A program made the translations under genes and the position numbers. This document shows positions 63,925-64,000 of a stretch of DNA of 64,000 bases, piece by piece (the first letter of the stretch is position 1; every line of letters starts with the position of its first letter). The stretch is taken from assembly GCA_943736015.1 (NCBI GenBank), contig OX031063.1, forward strand, positions 38,456,672 to 38,520,671, read 5' to 3'. Source of the stretch: Tridacna crocea. Taxonomy: Eukaryota; Mollusca; Bivalvia; Cardiida; Cardiidae. Below the pieces are notes generated by a model. It made no database searches. It was not told the origin of the DNA and was given only the letters and a program-made list of their open reading frames with translations.

Positions 63925-64000
63925 AATAACCAGCATGTTCTCCTTTCCTGCAGTGTTTTCTACCCTTCCCAAACCAAATATTAATTTTTCAGTCACCTTT
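63925..64000 (+). mobile_element. Family A MITE, cut by the window edge
   Basis: Apex ACCAGCATG, right arm and start of the R side. Confidence 0.7.

Overview
This window looks like nuclear DNA from a bivalve mollusc. It is AT-rich, genes are rare and intron-rich, and most of it is short non-autonomous DNA transposons. The clearest phylogenetic hints are three tandem-repeat-cored elements that begin ACAAGAG and carry the CTCACCTGAG terminal motif common in bivalve genomes, together with tRNA-type SINEs. The species call is inference.

Genes. The only gene I can name is ATG13, the HORMA-domain autophagy initiation factor, on the minus strand at 519-5421. Its first three coding exons (5272-5421, 2218-2774, 519-713) join with consistent phase at GT/AG sites, and the gene runs off the left edge. 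Two ETS-type motifs lie about 0.2 kb upstream of its start. A second minus-strand gene is suggested by three short exon-like segments with good splice sites and compatible phase (40983-41047, 24398-24460, 15400-15441); I cannot name it. On the plus strand, 54028-54459 is a credible coding exon with an internal Ser/Arg-rich repeat, and three smaller exon candidates lie at 16373, 22218 and 28450.

Repeats. About 100 copies or fragments of one palindromic MITE, called family A here, dominate. It is about 228 bp, has TTAA at both ends, and carries a roughly 66-bp near-perfect hairpin in the middle. Other elements are: family B (hairpins with GATCAGACTG arms), E (about 190 bp), F (about 260 bp, two hairpins), G, H (about 450 bp, head-to-head at 19.8-20.8 kb), D, K, I, N and O; C and J (9-bp target duplications); M (8-bp target duplication, hAT-like); and P. 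Three Helentron/pearl-like elements hold exact tandem arrays: 156 bp x 7 at 11.4-12.7 kb, 145 bp x 14 at 12.9-15.1 kb, and 161-bp plus about 165-bp units at 31.2-32.7 kb. Several insertions are nested, which orders them in time: the 31.2-kb element, a SINE at 51.6 kb and element P at 50.4 kb all lie inside older family A copies.

Most interesting signal. Family A hairpins differ between copies, yet the two arms of a given copy usually change together. Fold-back derivatives with two left ends or two right ends also occur, and families B and E show the same kind of paired change. This suggests that the palindrome arms are rewritten from each other, or are kept paired by selection.
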